DNA from: Sycobia sp. Sy_11
Lineage: Eukaryota; Arthropoda; Insecta; Hymenoptera; Epichrysomallidae
Assembly (NCBI GenBank): GCA_018907035.1
Contig: JACCIC010000350.1
Span: forward strand, 1-64,000
Direction: 5' to 3'
Length of the DNA stretch: 64,000 bases
The notes under the pieces are model-generated. The model saw only the letters and a list, made by a program, of their open reading frames with translations, did no database searches and was not told the DNA's origin. The position numbers and the translations under genes were made by a program. Every line of letters begins with the position of its first letter. The first letter of the stretch is position 1. Of the stretch, positions 51,391 to 63,590 are shown piece by piece.

Positions 51391-51398
<8 letters not shown>

Positions 51399-53236
51399 TT
51401 GTAATATGTGAGGGATATGAATCATCAGCTGACATGACTAAAAAATTGAGTCATACGCGATATCAGTATGATGATTCGTACATCATTTTTTTTTTTTACG
51501 GTATTTTTTGAACAACTACAGCTGCCCTGCAAATTACTACTGTTTGTAGCACCAATCAATTTTCTTTTAAGATCTCCGAAAGTGCCATTCGAGGTAAGTG
51601 CATTTTCATTCGTATAAAATATAAATTATCATTTATAGATAGATTTTAAATCACTTTCGAGATAGATTCGGGTAAAATAAAGAAATTGATTGTTCGCTAT
51701 CTGCATAGATAGCCGCCCGAAATAAAATTAAAGTTATTATTAAATTTTGAACATTTAATGTTTTGCATGGAGTGTAAAAACGGCTTTATCAATTGTCAAG
51801 ATCGTTCGATGGTCAACTTACATAATGAAAAAAACCATACGCATTTTCGATATCAGGCGAATTTGCTTTTTCTTACGTAAAATTTTCAATTTTCTCAGAA
51901 TGTGTAGGGCCTTCACTTGAAAAGAAAAACTAAGTTGATCTTCCAGTAACCACGGAGATTATGTTCGAGAACGTATCCGAGCCCATTATCGAATTGCTCG
52001 GGTAAAATCCTCAAGCTTTGATCTGAGCAATTGCCTCTGGGCCCCGAGCATCGTGCCAGTTATGTATGTGGCCGTAGCGAATGCCGAAGACGAAATAAAC
52101 AATGATGTAACATTAAGGCTTACCGCTGAACAAATAATAATTAACTTTTTTTACGATAATTAAAGATTGCTTGTCGTCCCTCGTAATTTTAAATCAATAT
52201 GATAAATTAGATCGATCTTACAGGGCCAGTACGGTGAAATTACAAAATCGCTGTTTTCATTACAAAGCAACGTTTCGTCAGATCTCGCGCGCTCGCTACA
52301 TTCGGATTGAATAATATTTCATAAATTTGTAAATAAAGTTAAATCCTCGATTATCTCGTATGCCTCGTTTGATACGTTAACACAGTGATTTTTAACCCCC
52401 TCCTATTCTGCAAGATTAATCTACATTACGTATTATTAGAAATTTATTAACTTTTTATTCTCTTCGTTATGCGCTTGCATCGTTATTATTAAAAATTTAA
52501 CCTTCGCGCACGCTTCGCACTCATTTCTATTTTACATTAATTTGACAATAAGACAAATACTAGATTTATAATCTCTTCAAACATTTTGAAATTAAAATAT
52601 GATATACATAAGCGCATGAATAGAATTTCTTTTTTGTCAATATTTAATATCAGTAATTTTCTTAATCTGATCAATTAACTACATTTTATTGAAAGTTGAA
52701 AGTAGCTTTTAGTCATATATATATATATATATAGAAAAACATCAGTTAAAGGTATACCTTTAATGCAACATATTACATATAAAATCCAGGTTTGATGCAA
52801 AATGTATGCTAACGATTATTTCTATGCGTTTCTGCATTTACGCATTTCGTATTCGCTTCAATTTTTTTCGACGAATTGTATAGTGATATAATTTTAACCT
52901 TCTGTCCCCGAACCCCGATTGCTAATTGTGCCTGCGTAAAAATCATTATTTTTCTTATCTATTGTTTCCGGAGGAAGAATTAATTCGTCGCACTTTTGTA
53001 AAGATAAAGCACAGCCTTGAATTACAGTCCAATAATCATTCAAGGGACGTCGCTTCACCAATGGCTGTTGATCATTATTTTTCAATAATGCGCTTACGAT
53101 ACATGGGAAGCCTTTAATTCCGTGGGCTCTATTATGATTATTTAAGGTAACTCGAGTGTCTCTGCATGTACTCCCTGAAACAAGATATTTTTTGATCGAC
53201 GATTCTTTTCCTTACAGTTAAACGTTTTGGTAAATA

Positions 53237-53238
<2 letters not shown>

Positions 53239-53268
<30 letters not shown>
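53239..53268. repeat. Poly(A) tract
   Basis: About 30 consecutive A residues. It could be a retroposon tail, but no recognisable SINE or LINE sequence precedes it. Confidence 0.85.
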
Positions 53269-53270
<2 letters not shown>

Positions 53271-54029
53271 TGTGTAAAAATGTATCTTTCTACTTATTGT
53301 AATTTGCCATCCCCATTCGTTACTGTCGTTTCAGTGGTAACGCCAAAATACAAATTATATTGGCCAAGTTAAAATGAATTTTCTATATTAACTGATAATT
53401 AAGCAAAAATAACAAATAAACGTTAGACAATCATAATTTATATATCATATGTTTTGGCCATATCATCGGCATAGCATCAAATTGGAACGACGCTAAAGTG
53501 AAAAACTTGGAATTTTGTCTTTATTTAGTTGCACATAATAATATTCATACGCGAAATCATACCAAATGCCCAATCGAATATTAAACTGATTTTTTTCTTC
53601 TAATCAGGTATTTAATTTGCAGAAAAGGGAAATACAGAATTGTCACTAAATCCATTCTATTCCAAATACTATACCGAGATCGGCAAATTCCTAAGCAAAA
53701 TGAAATTTTGCATAGAACTTTGGCTATCTTTTGTAAATTTGCATGACGGATTTTTATAGAATTTATCGTCCCTGCTGACCCGTAATAATAAAACTGTAAT
53801 GTTAAAATAATCTATACATATAGATATATGGAAAAACTAATCGCTGATCGGATCGATACGAAAACTTTTCGGAAATTGACAATTTCGCCATTTGTCAGTT
53901 CGCCGAGACAGGATATCGGCGCCAACACGCGGCATGTTTATCACCAATCCTTATCGTTGAAATTCGTTCATACTACTTTCAGTTGCTCCAGAAGAGCCTA
54001 TTTTACGCACCTCTATAATGTCGCATCCT

Positions 54030-54660
54030 CGATATGCCATGTATAATTATACGCCTATATGTATACGTGTGTGTGTGTGTGGGGGGGGGGTGTAAAATAC
54101 ACGCGGCGGGGGTGCAGCAGCCAAGGACCTCTCTCCGCACCTACGCCGCGTGCGTGCGCGCTCGAGGCGCGCTCAGCGCCGCCGCGCGGTTCAGCCCCCG
54201 GGGCGCGGGGGCTCCCGACGAGGCTCGCCGAGACATCGAGACTATATATTACCTGGATATTACCTCCACCCTAACCATGAACTCTCCTACAGGCATATCT
54301 ATATATGTATATATCTACACACACACACACACACACATATATATATGTGCGAGGCTTTGCGGCGTCGCGTGCCGCGCGTGCCCGGAGAGGTTGCGGCGTC
54401 GGCGTCGGCGTCGGCGGCGGTGGCGGCGGCGCGACCTTGCTCTTCACAATCCGCAAGTTTTACGCGCCCGTGCCGCGCGCGCGTGCCGCCGCCGCCAGCG
54501 GCCAGTATATCGTTGGGTATAGACAAGAGGACTCTTATTCCGCGAAACGCCGTGGCGATCGCACACGCATCACGGGTTTTATTTAATATACGTTGTACAG
54601 AGAGCGAGGAACCGCGGCGCCGCAAAGGAAACGTAGAGACGCGCCTGCCGCGCAGCTAGC
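54030..54660. promoter_or_regulatory. CpG-rich patch upstream of RAF
   Basis: A sharply GC- and CpG-rich 550-bp stretch in AT-rich surroundings. It is preceded by a GT/G-run (about 54067-54090) and contains a GGCGTC/GGC trinucleotide-like repeat at 54393-54433. It may be the promoter region of RAF or of a non-coding transcript. Overlapping open frames on both strands here follow from GC content and low complexity. Confidence 0.35.
54393..54433. repeat. GC-rich (GGCGTC)n/(GGC)n short repeat
   Basis: Several GGCGTC units followed by GGC units inside the CpG-rich patch. Confidence 0.8.
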
Positions 54661-54856
54661 ATATTATAATAATATAATATTATTATAATTCGTAGCTTTG
54701 CAATCTTTCGCGACAGTAGTATCATTTAAAAACCGGTGAGGTGAGGTGGCGAGACGGCGGAGATTATAAAGGCGATCATCGGAGGGAACATTGTTAGAAA
54801 GCCGTTCAGAAGAGGACACAGGCGCGTTCGGGAGTACGAGTACGAGTACTCTGGGT

Positions 54857-54865
54857 ATCTCTCTC

Positions 54866-54961
<96 letters not shown>
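54857..54961. repeat. Compound (CT)n(TA)n microsatellite
   Basis: About 28 CT units (one early interruption) pass into about 23 TA units. It is the reverse complement of the TA-GA compounds at 285, 24054 and 28972. Confidence 0.93.
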
Positions 54962-54962
<1 letters not shown>

Positions 54963-55330
54963 GTACTCGGCGTACACGTGCGCATACATAGGCGCTCACA
55001 CATGCATGAAGTAAACGCAAATTTTCGCATGCATACATATAAATAAGCCATCGCTCTTTCATAGTTTGATCGCGTTTAAAAATTAATCATATTGTTAATA
55101 AATCTCCCCATTGACGAAAAAATATCTATCAAAAAAAATACTTCCTCTAACCGAAAGTATATATATATTATAGTCCATTTGGCCGCAGACGTACAGGTAA
55201 TCGTTCCTTTTTATCCGATGGGCATACGTATTATTCGAAAAGTCTGACCTGAGATGACCGATCGGCGAAAAACGAAGAAAGCATTACAGTTTTTCCTTAG
55301 TAGAAATATATCGTATAATTAATATATCTA

Positions 55331-55334
<4 letters not shown>

Positions 55335-55394
<60 letters not shown>
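55335..55394. repeat. Long (TA)n microsatellite
   Basis: About 30 perfect TA units. It is the last long TA array of the window. Confidence 0.93.
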
Positions 55395-55397
<3 letters not shown>

Positions 55398-55639
55398 GCA
55401 TAGATAAAAGTGCGAGTGAGGTGGCAATTTTAGATCTATAATATATATATATATATAATATTTCCTCCCCACCCGCATTTCGTATTATATCTTTTTCTTT
55501 CTACGCCGCCGTGTTTCTTCGCGTGCGCGTACATTAGCCTGCATCGCAGTATAGTACACAATACACATGCGCGTACGTATATACGACTACACGTATGTGC
55601 GCACACACGCGCGCATAGTCAAGTAAAGAGAGAGACAAA

Positions 55640-56223
55640 GCTAAATATATAATAGGTAAGGGTAAAGAAAATCTATGGAGTCGAAGAGCTTGTGCGAGAG
55701 AGAAGTATATGAACCTGGTGCATCATAAGTCAATGCCAAGTACGAAGAGAGCAATTATCGGGGGAACAAAGTACGAGGTTAGAGAAAGAGCGAGTATTCC
55801 CTCCTTCGGCCGCAAACCCGGGCGTCCGTTCGGAGTGCCGAATTCACGCGTCCACGTTCTGTCATCCTTTGCTCGGCGAGGAAGCTACGATTGCGGCATG
55901 CCCCGTAGGATCACTGCATCAGCGGCATCGTCAGGATCATTGTCATCGTCGCCCCAGCACCTTCAGCAGCAGCAGGCCTCGTCCCCGTCCACCTCGCCGT
56001 CCTCATCTACGCAGCAGCAGGTGCATTATCGGCGCCAGCAAGCGGTCGTCCTGCTCGCCAGAGCGAGGTGGAGAGCGGTCGCAGCGGAACTCAGGAGGAG
56101 CTGAGCACGCCGAAACATCGTCCTTGGATCTGGCAAAGAAGAGGACGTCCCGTTGAAAAAGGAGAACCACCAAGATGCTCCACTCAACAGCTCTAGGACA
56201 ATGACTGTGATCGGAGAAACAAG
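55640..56223 (+). other. Candidate 5' leader exon of RAF
   Basis: This GC-rich block ends at a possible donor (ACAAG then GTTATT, exon end 56223) and is followed by AT-rich sequence with the character of an intron. An ATG at 56201 would continue in frame if spliced to the acceptor ending GTTACAG at 57284. That would add 19 residues, starting MTVIGETRRRR, before the conventional RAF start. The donor is weak. The 5' end of the exon is a guess. Confidence 0.3.
55709..56104 (+). CDS. Possible Ser/Gln-rich ORF upstream of RAF
   Basis: A 131-codon ATG frame in a GC-rich segment. It contains a Ser-rich stretch and short Gln runs from CAG repeats (about 55966-55978 and 56010-56020), then a basic Arg/Ala-rich end. 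No domain is recognised. In the +2-shifted frame another open stretch runs from about 55912 to 56196, so frame assignment is uncertain. It may be an upstream ORF within a RAF leader exon, an exon of another transcript, or non-coding. Confidence 0.25.
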   Translation: MNLVHHKSMPSTKRAIIGGTKYEVRERASIPSFGRKPGRPFGVPNSRVHVLSSFARRGSYDCGMPRRITASAASSGSLSSSPQHLQQQQASSPSTSPSSSTQQQVHYRRQQAVVLLARARWRAVAAELRRS

Positions 56224-57318
56224 GTTATTTTCTTCCACGACTCAAAGCTGTGTAGCTGGGACTAAAATTTTTTCCTTATGTTGAAAGATTTAATGTTACT
56301 TTGATTGCAGTAATTGAATTCAGACAGTTATTTAACATACTGATTTACATTTTTTTGCATTCCATGTGATGGATAATTATATAAATTAACGTTAATTTAT
56401 ATAATAATTTTAAAAATCAATGAATTTAAGGTGTAATTAATTTCAAATAAGATTTACAAATTTTCTTTAACTCTATTAACTTATGAGTACAAATTATAAA
56501 TTATAGTTCTTAATAAAATTATTTTCATTTCTTTAAGAAGCAATTGTTCTGATTTATTTAATTTTAAATTGAGTACAGAATTTTTTATTTAATTCGTAAG
56601 GAAAGTACAAGTATTTGATGCATTTGAACCGTTCGTTTTAATTTATAAAAAATTATAATACGAAAACTTTTACAATGTTAATAGTTATGTACTTGATTTG
56701 TTTATATATAAGAAAGTTCTTTTACCAGTACTATTAAAAAATATTATTTTAACTCATTAAATTAATTATTATGTAATTTTACTAACATCATTTCTTGTAC
56801 TAATTTAAGAATGCATTCAAAGTATACTGCCTTTCAAACTTCATGTGCTATAATCTATACATCAAAGGAATTTTTATCACATTGAATTAATTACTTTCAA
56901 ATAAATTAAAATGACATGGATTAATATTTTATAAAATTTTATTTTATTTTTTTATTTAATTCTTAGTATTGATATATTCGGTTTTTATTGAACAATTATA
57001 AATTTAATGTTTATCAATTTAATGATAGATAATAAATAAAGATTTGTATATTTTAAAACAAAGCATCACATGCCGTAGTTTATATAATGTGCAGTATAAA
57101 AACTATTCAATACTATTTAAATTCATAAGAAAATTATTTACTATAAAGTAAGATAAGAGCGAAACATCTAATTGTTTATTCTGTAAAGTAGGTATTATCC
57201 AGTTATTGCAACAAAAGAAGTTACGGAACATTCAACTCATCGTAACAAAGGCAAAACGGATTTGCTTTCTGGTCGTCGTTACAGAAGAAGAAGGGTTCAC
57301 ATAACCCTCGATAGAACA

Positions 57319-59942
57319 ATGTGTTCTCAAGGATTAGATCAAATTGACTTTAGCGATTCAGAAGATGCCTATTTGGATACAGATCCACTCAGGTAATTAA
57401 AAATAATTCCATTTCAAAATAATTAGTGTATAAAACAATCTGTTTGTTGTAAAATAAGACTCAAGGTTATTATACATAATAAAATTATACAAAATTATTG
57501 AATTTAAAAAGAAACTTATAAAATACTAAAACCTGTTCAGAATATATTATCTACAAAAATGTACAAAATCTATCATTTTATCTGTTATATAATTTAAAAT
57601 AGATAGTTTTTAGCCTGGATGAGTCGAATGATTTTAACTTATTAATATACTTTGACAATATTATCATGCGAAGGTACACATCAATCTATGTGTCTTTGTT
57701 AGGAAACATGAAAGATCTATTAATTAACATTATAAACATTTATATTCTTTAATAACAATTAATAATGAGATAATATGAAATATATATGAAATATTATCAT
57801 TTAAAAAATGAAACTTATTTTGAACGTATATTCAACAGATATGAACTGCGGAACATACAGAGTGTAATTCACGTCACGCGCCAAAACATTGATGCCTTGA
57901 ACAATCGCTTTGCTGGCTTCCAGGATCCGCCATCGATTTATTTGACCGAATACCAAGAGCTTACCTCCAAATTGCACGAGCTGGAATCCAAAGAGCAGAA
58001 ATTGAACGAGCTGCTCAATCTTCGATTCGAGGGCTCGTCGGTGCCCAGCAACGAGGTTTCCACCTCGGAATCACAATCGAGTACCAGCAGCGGCAGCAAA
58101 TATCATCACCGCGGAAGCCCGTCCACCCCGTTAAAATCATTGCTCCGCGCTTATCTGCCGAATCAGCAGCGCACGAGCGTACAGGTGCGCGAGGGCCTCT
58201 CACTGAGGGACGCGCTAGCGAAGGCCATGAAGCTGCGCAACCTCACCACGGAGATGTGCATCGTTTATATACTCGCGGGCAACGACACGAAGTACCCGAT
58301 ACACTGGAACACGGACATATCCTCCCTCGAGTGCGATGAGATATCGGTCGAGATCCTGGACAAGTTCCCCATCGCCACCTCGATATCGCACAACTTCATG
58401 CGCAAGACCTTCTTCTCGCTTGCGTTTTGCGAATGCTGTCACAAGCTCCTCTTCCAGGGCTTCTACTGCCGTACCTGCAACTATCGATTCCATCAGCGCT
58501 GCGCGAACGGCGTGCCCGCGCTCTGCCATCAGGTGCGCATGCAGGACGCCTACTATCAGGCCCTGCTGGCCCACAATCCGGAGACGAGCGCGGGAATACT
58601 GCAGCTGCCGTCGAGCTACGGCCTGAGCAGGGGCATATCGCCCTCGCTGACCGCGGCCACGAGGAACGCGAGGCATCCCCGATCGCTGGGCCAGCAGGAC
58701 CGCTCGAGCTCGGCGCCCAACGTCTGCTTCAACATGGTCAAGCCGGGCGGTGGCGTCGAGACCGTTGTCAATCTCGAGGAGTACGCGAGGTCTCAGAGCC
58801 TGGGCAGGCAGGCGTGCAACGCGCAGTCGCCGATCTCGCCGGGTAGCAGCCCCACCAAGCACAGCCAGTCGACCCAGGCGAGCCCTACCAATACGCTGCG
58901 GCCCAAGCGGCCGAGGGCGCGATCCGCCGACGAGAGCTCGAAGAACCTGCTGGCGCCGCGGGAGTCCATCGAGGACTGGGAGATCCCGGCCAACGAGATA
59001 CTCGTGGGCGCGAGGATCGGCTCGGGCTCCTTCGGCACCGTGTACAAGGCGCACTGGCACGGCCCGGTCGCCGTCAAGACCCTGAACGTGAAGATCCCCA
59101 CGCCCGCCCAGCTGCAGGCCTTCAAGAACGAGGTCGCGGTACTGCGCAAGACCCGGCACGTGAATATATTGCTGTTCATGGGATGCGTGAGCGAGCCGCA
59201 GCTGGCCATTGTCACCCAATGGTGCGAGGGCTCGTCCCTGTACAAGCATCTCCACGTGTTCGAGTCCAAGTTCCAGCTCCTCACCCTGATCGAGATCGGC
59301 AGGCAGACCGCCCAGGGTATGGATTATTTGCACGCGAAGAACATCATTCACAGGGACTTGAAGAGCAACAACATCTTCCTGCACGACGATCTGACGGTGA
59401 AGATCGGCGATTTCGGTCTGGCCACGGCCAAGACAAGATGGTCGGGCTCGCTGCAGTTTCATCAGCCCACGGGCTCGATTCTTTGGATGGCGCCCGAAGT
59501 CATCAGGATGCAAGAAGAAAATCCTTACAGCTTTCAGTCGGACGTTTATGCCTTCGGCGTCGTTCTCTTCGAGCTACTCGCCGGGCAGCTGCCGTACTCC
59601 CATGTAAATAATAAGGATCAAATACTGTTCATGGTCGGCAGGGGTACGCTTCGTCCAGATCTGAATAAATTGCGCTCCGATACACCGAAGGCCCTGCGTC
59701 GACTCACCGAGGACTGCATCAAATTTTCGAGGGACGAGAGGCCGATATTTAGGCAGATTCTCGCGAGCCTCGAGAGTCTGCTGCGGGGCTTGCCCAAGAT
59801 TACGAGATCGACTTCTGAGCCAAATCTCAATAGGACGCAGCTGCAGAGCGACGATTTTCTGTACACTTGCGCCTCGCCTAAAACGCCTGTAAATTTCCAG
59901 TTCGGAGCTTTTCCGTTCTATCCAAGCGGAGGGAACATATGA
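57319..59942 (+). CDS. Raf: RAF serine/threonine kinase (BRAF/phl orthologue)
   Basis: RAF binds Ras-GTP at the membrane and phosphorylates MEK. Exons 57319-57392 and 57839-59942 (GTAATT donor, TTCAACAG acceptor) join in frame to give 725 residues. Domains: Ras-binding domain (about 126-198); C1 zinc finger (H209-C254) with the full HX12CX2C...CX2CX4HX2CX7C pattern; CR2 14-3-3 site RSSSAPNV (S316); kinase with GSGSFG loop (419-424), K438, HRDLK (D531), DFG (549-551) and GSILWMAPE; and a C-terminal 14-3-3 site RSTSEPNL (S684). The end, PSGGNI, resembles Drosophila Raf. The residue matching human BRAF V600 is Ala. Acidic residues (ED) precede the conserved Trp of the N-region, as in BRAF. Start: MCSQG at 57319; the frame is also open upstream (see the leader exon). 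The second exon is a single 2.1-kb block, strongly GC-rich, unlike the AT-rich first exon and intron. Confidence 0.96.
57393..57838 (+). other. RAF intron between the two coding exons
   Basis: A 446-bp, very AT-rich intron with GTAATT donor and CAACAG acceptor. Its last 53 nt are open in the exon 2 frame and begin with an ATG (57786), but splicing from the first exon removes them. Confidence 0.8.
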
Positions 59943-60133
59943 AGGTACGAGAGAAGGAAGTCTGCGGTAGATAAGATAAACGACAGGATGACGGGCACGG
60001 GCTGGTATTATTACTTCTGTAAGAACAGCCTGTACGATTTATTTCTGTTGATGCATCGCGAGAGAAGTGACTATTGCGGCAGACAAGCGTAAGATGGTCA
60101 GTGGAGCTTGCTTTTGCAGTTGTAAAAAAATGC

Positions 60134-60165
60134 ATTAGAGATAAAACGTGCTAATCTCTAATAAA
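60134..60165 (+). terminator. Putative RAF poly(A) signal with stem-loop
   Basis: A perfect 9-bp inverted repeat (60134-60142 and 60154-60162, loop 11 nt) overlaps AATAAA at 60160-60165. Confidence 0.45.
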
Positions 60166-63100
60166 ATAACGTTTATTATGAAAATGGAAATGCGAATATA
60201 AGGCTGATAAACACGGAGATGGGGAAGATAAATTAAATGAGTATAAAGTTGTGATTCCTGGCATATTTTTTCTTGTATTTCACAGTGTAGATTTTTTAGT
60301 TAGGAAACAGCTACATTCATAGTAAATTTGTAAACAAAAAGCATTACGGTTACTTTAAAAATATAATTGTATTTAAGCAGGCATTATAGCCTGTGAGTAT
60401 TGAAATTTATATTTAATTTAATCCAATATTGATTGATTTAAACTAACGAATATAGATTAGAATCAAAGAAATATATTTTCAATAGTTTGTAAATAAATAA
60501 TTAATCAAATTAGCAAAAAATTTTCATCACTTGACTCAACATTTATAATTTCTAATTATTTGTCATTTTTTAATTGGAATTATGTATTAAGCGATAGTAA
60601 TTTAAGTTATAGATAACTAATTATGATAAAGAATAATAAATCAATATTAAAAATTTTTTGCTAAAATTTATCAATAAGTTGTAATACAAAATAAGAGAAA
60701 ATATGTTAACTGATGAATATATATTATTATTGATCGTTTCATAAAAACGTAAAACTGCTCATATTTGTAAGCCTTCATAACTCCGGTTGTTCTTGTACAT
60801 ATATGTATACATTATTGTCTATGTGATTAAAAACTCCTATAAATATTGACTTGTATAATCAAGCATCATCAAAAAAAAAAAAAAAATGTTAACAGAACGT
60901 GTCTACACTTATAAGCCCGGAGTAAGTCAAAAAGACTTTTGTTTATTTGCTTTATTTATTAACACGGCTCTATTCAGCCGCAAAAGAACAGATTATTTGA
61001 ACAATAACTTAATTTTAATTCAGTTCCCGACGATCAACACATGTCTAATAATCTTCACGAGATTTTTTTCAACTTGCTACTTAATACAGCGTGCATTCAC
61101 TATTTCGCTTTACATGCAGTATATGAGATCGCGGAAAATATTTTCTAAAGTTTTAATTATAACAAACTTGTGAAATATTTAAGAGAAATTTGAAAAAACA
61201 CAATATTTCCTAATTTAGGATCACACCTGAATCTTACGAAAATCTTTCAACTAAATACATCAACTCTCAGGATGATTTATAAATAATATTTTATGTAAGA
61301 AACTTTTCTTAACAAACTAAACGAAAGAGAAAACTAAACATGAGACTTATGTTAGCATAATGACCCCTCGTTTTTGCGGCATCCTTAAAAAGGATATAAA
61401 ACGAATGATAATTTATTAGAAGTAAAGATTTATAATGATAATAAAAAAAGTTTAAAATTGTTGCGAATTAACCTATTATTCGTGGAAACATAACTGTAAG
61501 GAGTGGACGTAAATGAGACTTTTGTACCTTAGGAACCTTCCTCTTCGGTTCTCGCCTAGAGTATTATCTAAGAAAGCTTTTGTCTATTGTTAAGTGCGAA
61601 TATACGTCTTTAGAATGAAATTTCGATGTTATTTATCATTTATTTTTTTCGTGCATCGTTTTCTTTTCTATTGTATAACAAGTAATGAGAAAAATCCTTT
61701 ACGCAATTCTGCGCCACGCTTAATGAAAATTACGTTTCTAAAACGTTAACTTCTCAAGCCAATGTTCTAATGCATTTTTGAATTTAGTTTCATTAACTGG
61801 AAGGAAACTGTATTCATAAATTAATGAATTTGTTAAAATTTCAGTTTCTGGAATATAATATCTTTGAAATGTATTTATTGTTATATATGAAAATTACGCA
61901 ACAGTTACTTTATTGAGACTGTATATATGTAAATAAAGATGTAGTTAATTTGAAATGATGTATGAAATTCTGTAAAATTGTTGATTGCGCAAAGAAAGTT
62001 TTTCGTCAAATATTTTGAATGACTGCTTCATACATAACGCAGGAAATACACACGACGTGCGCATTTCTTTAGATTGACAATGCGCGATAACGTTATAATA
62101 AGTATATAAAAAGGGAGTTCAAGAAAATCGATCGACTCCCGCCTATGTAAATTGCCTAGTGCATACGTGCGCGTGTATAAAGCGATTGTATGTCGGTATG
62201 TGATAAGAAGGATGAATTTTTAGTATAAAAAAAAATAAATAAATAAAAGTAACTGTAAAATAACAAATTACATATGTGCACCCATCAGTAAAGTCGAAGC
62301 AACGTCCTTTATACATATGATAAATATATAATAAATAACAGGGACAGGAATAATCTCATCGCCCAAAAGTTGAATAAATTTATTTTTAATAATGCTTACA
62401 GTGAAATTTAAACGGGTGTTTTTCTCCCATTTGTATTTACTTTGTTGATACATCTGTCAGAATGTAATGAGGAAAAAAAAATATTGAGCGCGTCAGATAA
62501 AAATACGAGAGAGCGACAGGACGCGGGGAATTAATTATAATTACAATGAAACGAACGAGGCACTAGTGTATATTTCACTCCATGAATTCAATAAATATAG
62601 CGATTAAAAATCGATCAATCAGTCATTATTGTAACCAAATGAAAAAAAGGGAAATAAAATTTACTCTTATCTTCACGTATGCTTGCTGTTGTTAATTGCT
62701 ACACACACTTTATTTTAACATTTCCTTACAATAATATTAAATTTTTTACTATTGGCCATAGATTAATTGTACTTAATTACAATTAATATGTAATAATGAA
62801 CATAACCGAATGGTTATTAAAATCTATTTATTATTTGTATAATAATTAAGATATAACAATGCCATTGAGTAATTCTAGCTATTATAATACATTCACAATA
62901 CTCAACAATTATGGAACTAATTTTAACTTTATTTCATTTAATTTTTATAATTTATATTCCAATACATTATAAAGCTACCTTTGGTTCAGCTTTCAATGTT
63001 CGATAAAAATTTACTCCAGCCTTTATTTTCCTTATTTCAGTCAAAAATTTCCCCATTGTAAGATTAGTTTGCTGTGTTTGTAAACACAAAGTTATAAGTA

Positions 63101-63290
63101 AATTGCTATCGGACAGTAAAGGTACACTTCATTGAAGTAGCTCATGATATCATAAAAACAAAATTAGAAAAAATTGATTAATAGATCATTATATTCCGCA
63201 AAGTTTTTCGTCTTTTTAGCCGAGTTATTGAGTATCGCATGTATTAGCGTTGAACGCAGGATAAATATATAAATATTTATCAGATATATA

Positions 63291-63292
<2 letters not shown>

Positions 63293-63336
<44 letters not shown>

Positions 63337-63357
63337 GTCTGTGTCTGTGTCTGTGTG
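63293..63357. repeat. (TG)n array with CTGTGT tail
   Basis: About 19 TG units followed by four CTGTGT-type units. Confidence 0.92.
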
Positions 63358-63590
63358 CTGGCTGGAACCAGTACCAGACCTGACCAGACCGTACCTGACC
63401 GTACAATTTGTTATCGTCAGCGACAGAGAAATCAGTTGTCACTTTCGTCAAAACCTGTCAAAACTATAATACATTTCATAAAACAATGAGCAATTTTTCT
63501 TAAAGAAGAATTAATTTTTATAATTCTATTATAAATAATATCTGAATAATTAAATTTATTAGTTTCCGGTATGTATAATGTGATGATTTT

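Larger units (their letters stand above)
48001..54030. other. Spacer with microsatellites, no supported gene
   Basis: Repeats: TA arrays at about 48994-49044, 49143-49192, 49366-49411 and 49732-49785, a TATG-rich array at 49412-49488, a CT array at 51361-51390, and poly-A at 51080-51100 and 53239-53268. Two perfect TGACGTCA octamers flank the second TA array (49106 and 49210). A 106-codon frame at 50138-50458 has no recognisable domain. The 51500-53200 segment is ordinary AT-rich DNA. Confidence 0.55.
54661..55700. other. Spacer with two long microsatellites
   Basis: Holds the CT-TA compound (54857-54961) and a 60-bp TA array (55335-55394), with AT-rich unique sequence between. A moderately CpG-rich segment begins at about 55500. 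No gene is supported. Confidence 0.6.
59943..63590. other. RAF 3'UTR and AT-rich spacer
   Basis: No gene is supported. A probable RAF poly(A) signal lies at 60160-60165, about 220 nt after the stop, with many later AATAAA copies. A short 95-codon frame at 60886-61173 has no recognisable domain. A TG array (63293-63331) followed by CTGTGT units ends the stretch. Confidence 0.55.

Noticed and set aside
57786..57838. ATG at 57786 as the RAF start
   Set aside because: It lies in intron sequence just before a good acceptor. Splicing from 57392 restores a first exon that fits insect RAF N-termini.
58215..59513. 432-codon open frame antisense to RAF
   Set aside because: It mirrors the GC-rich RAF kinase exon. 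Its composition (Arg, Leu, Ala, Val) follows from codon bias, and no domain is recognisable.
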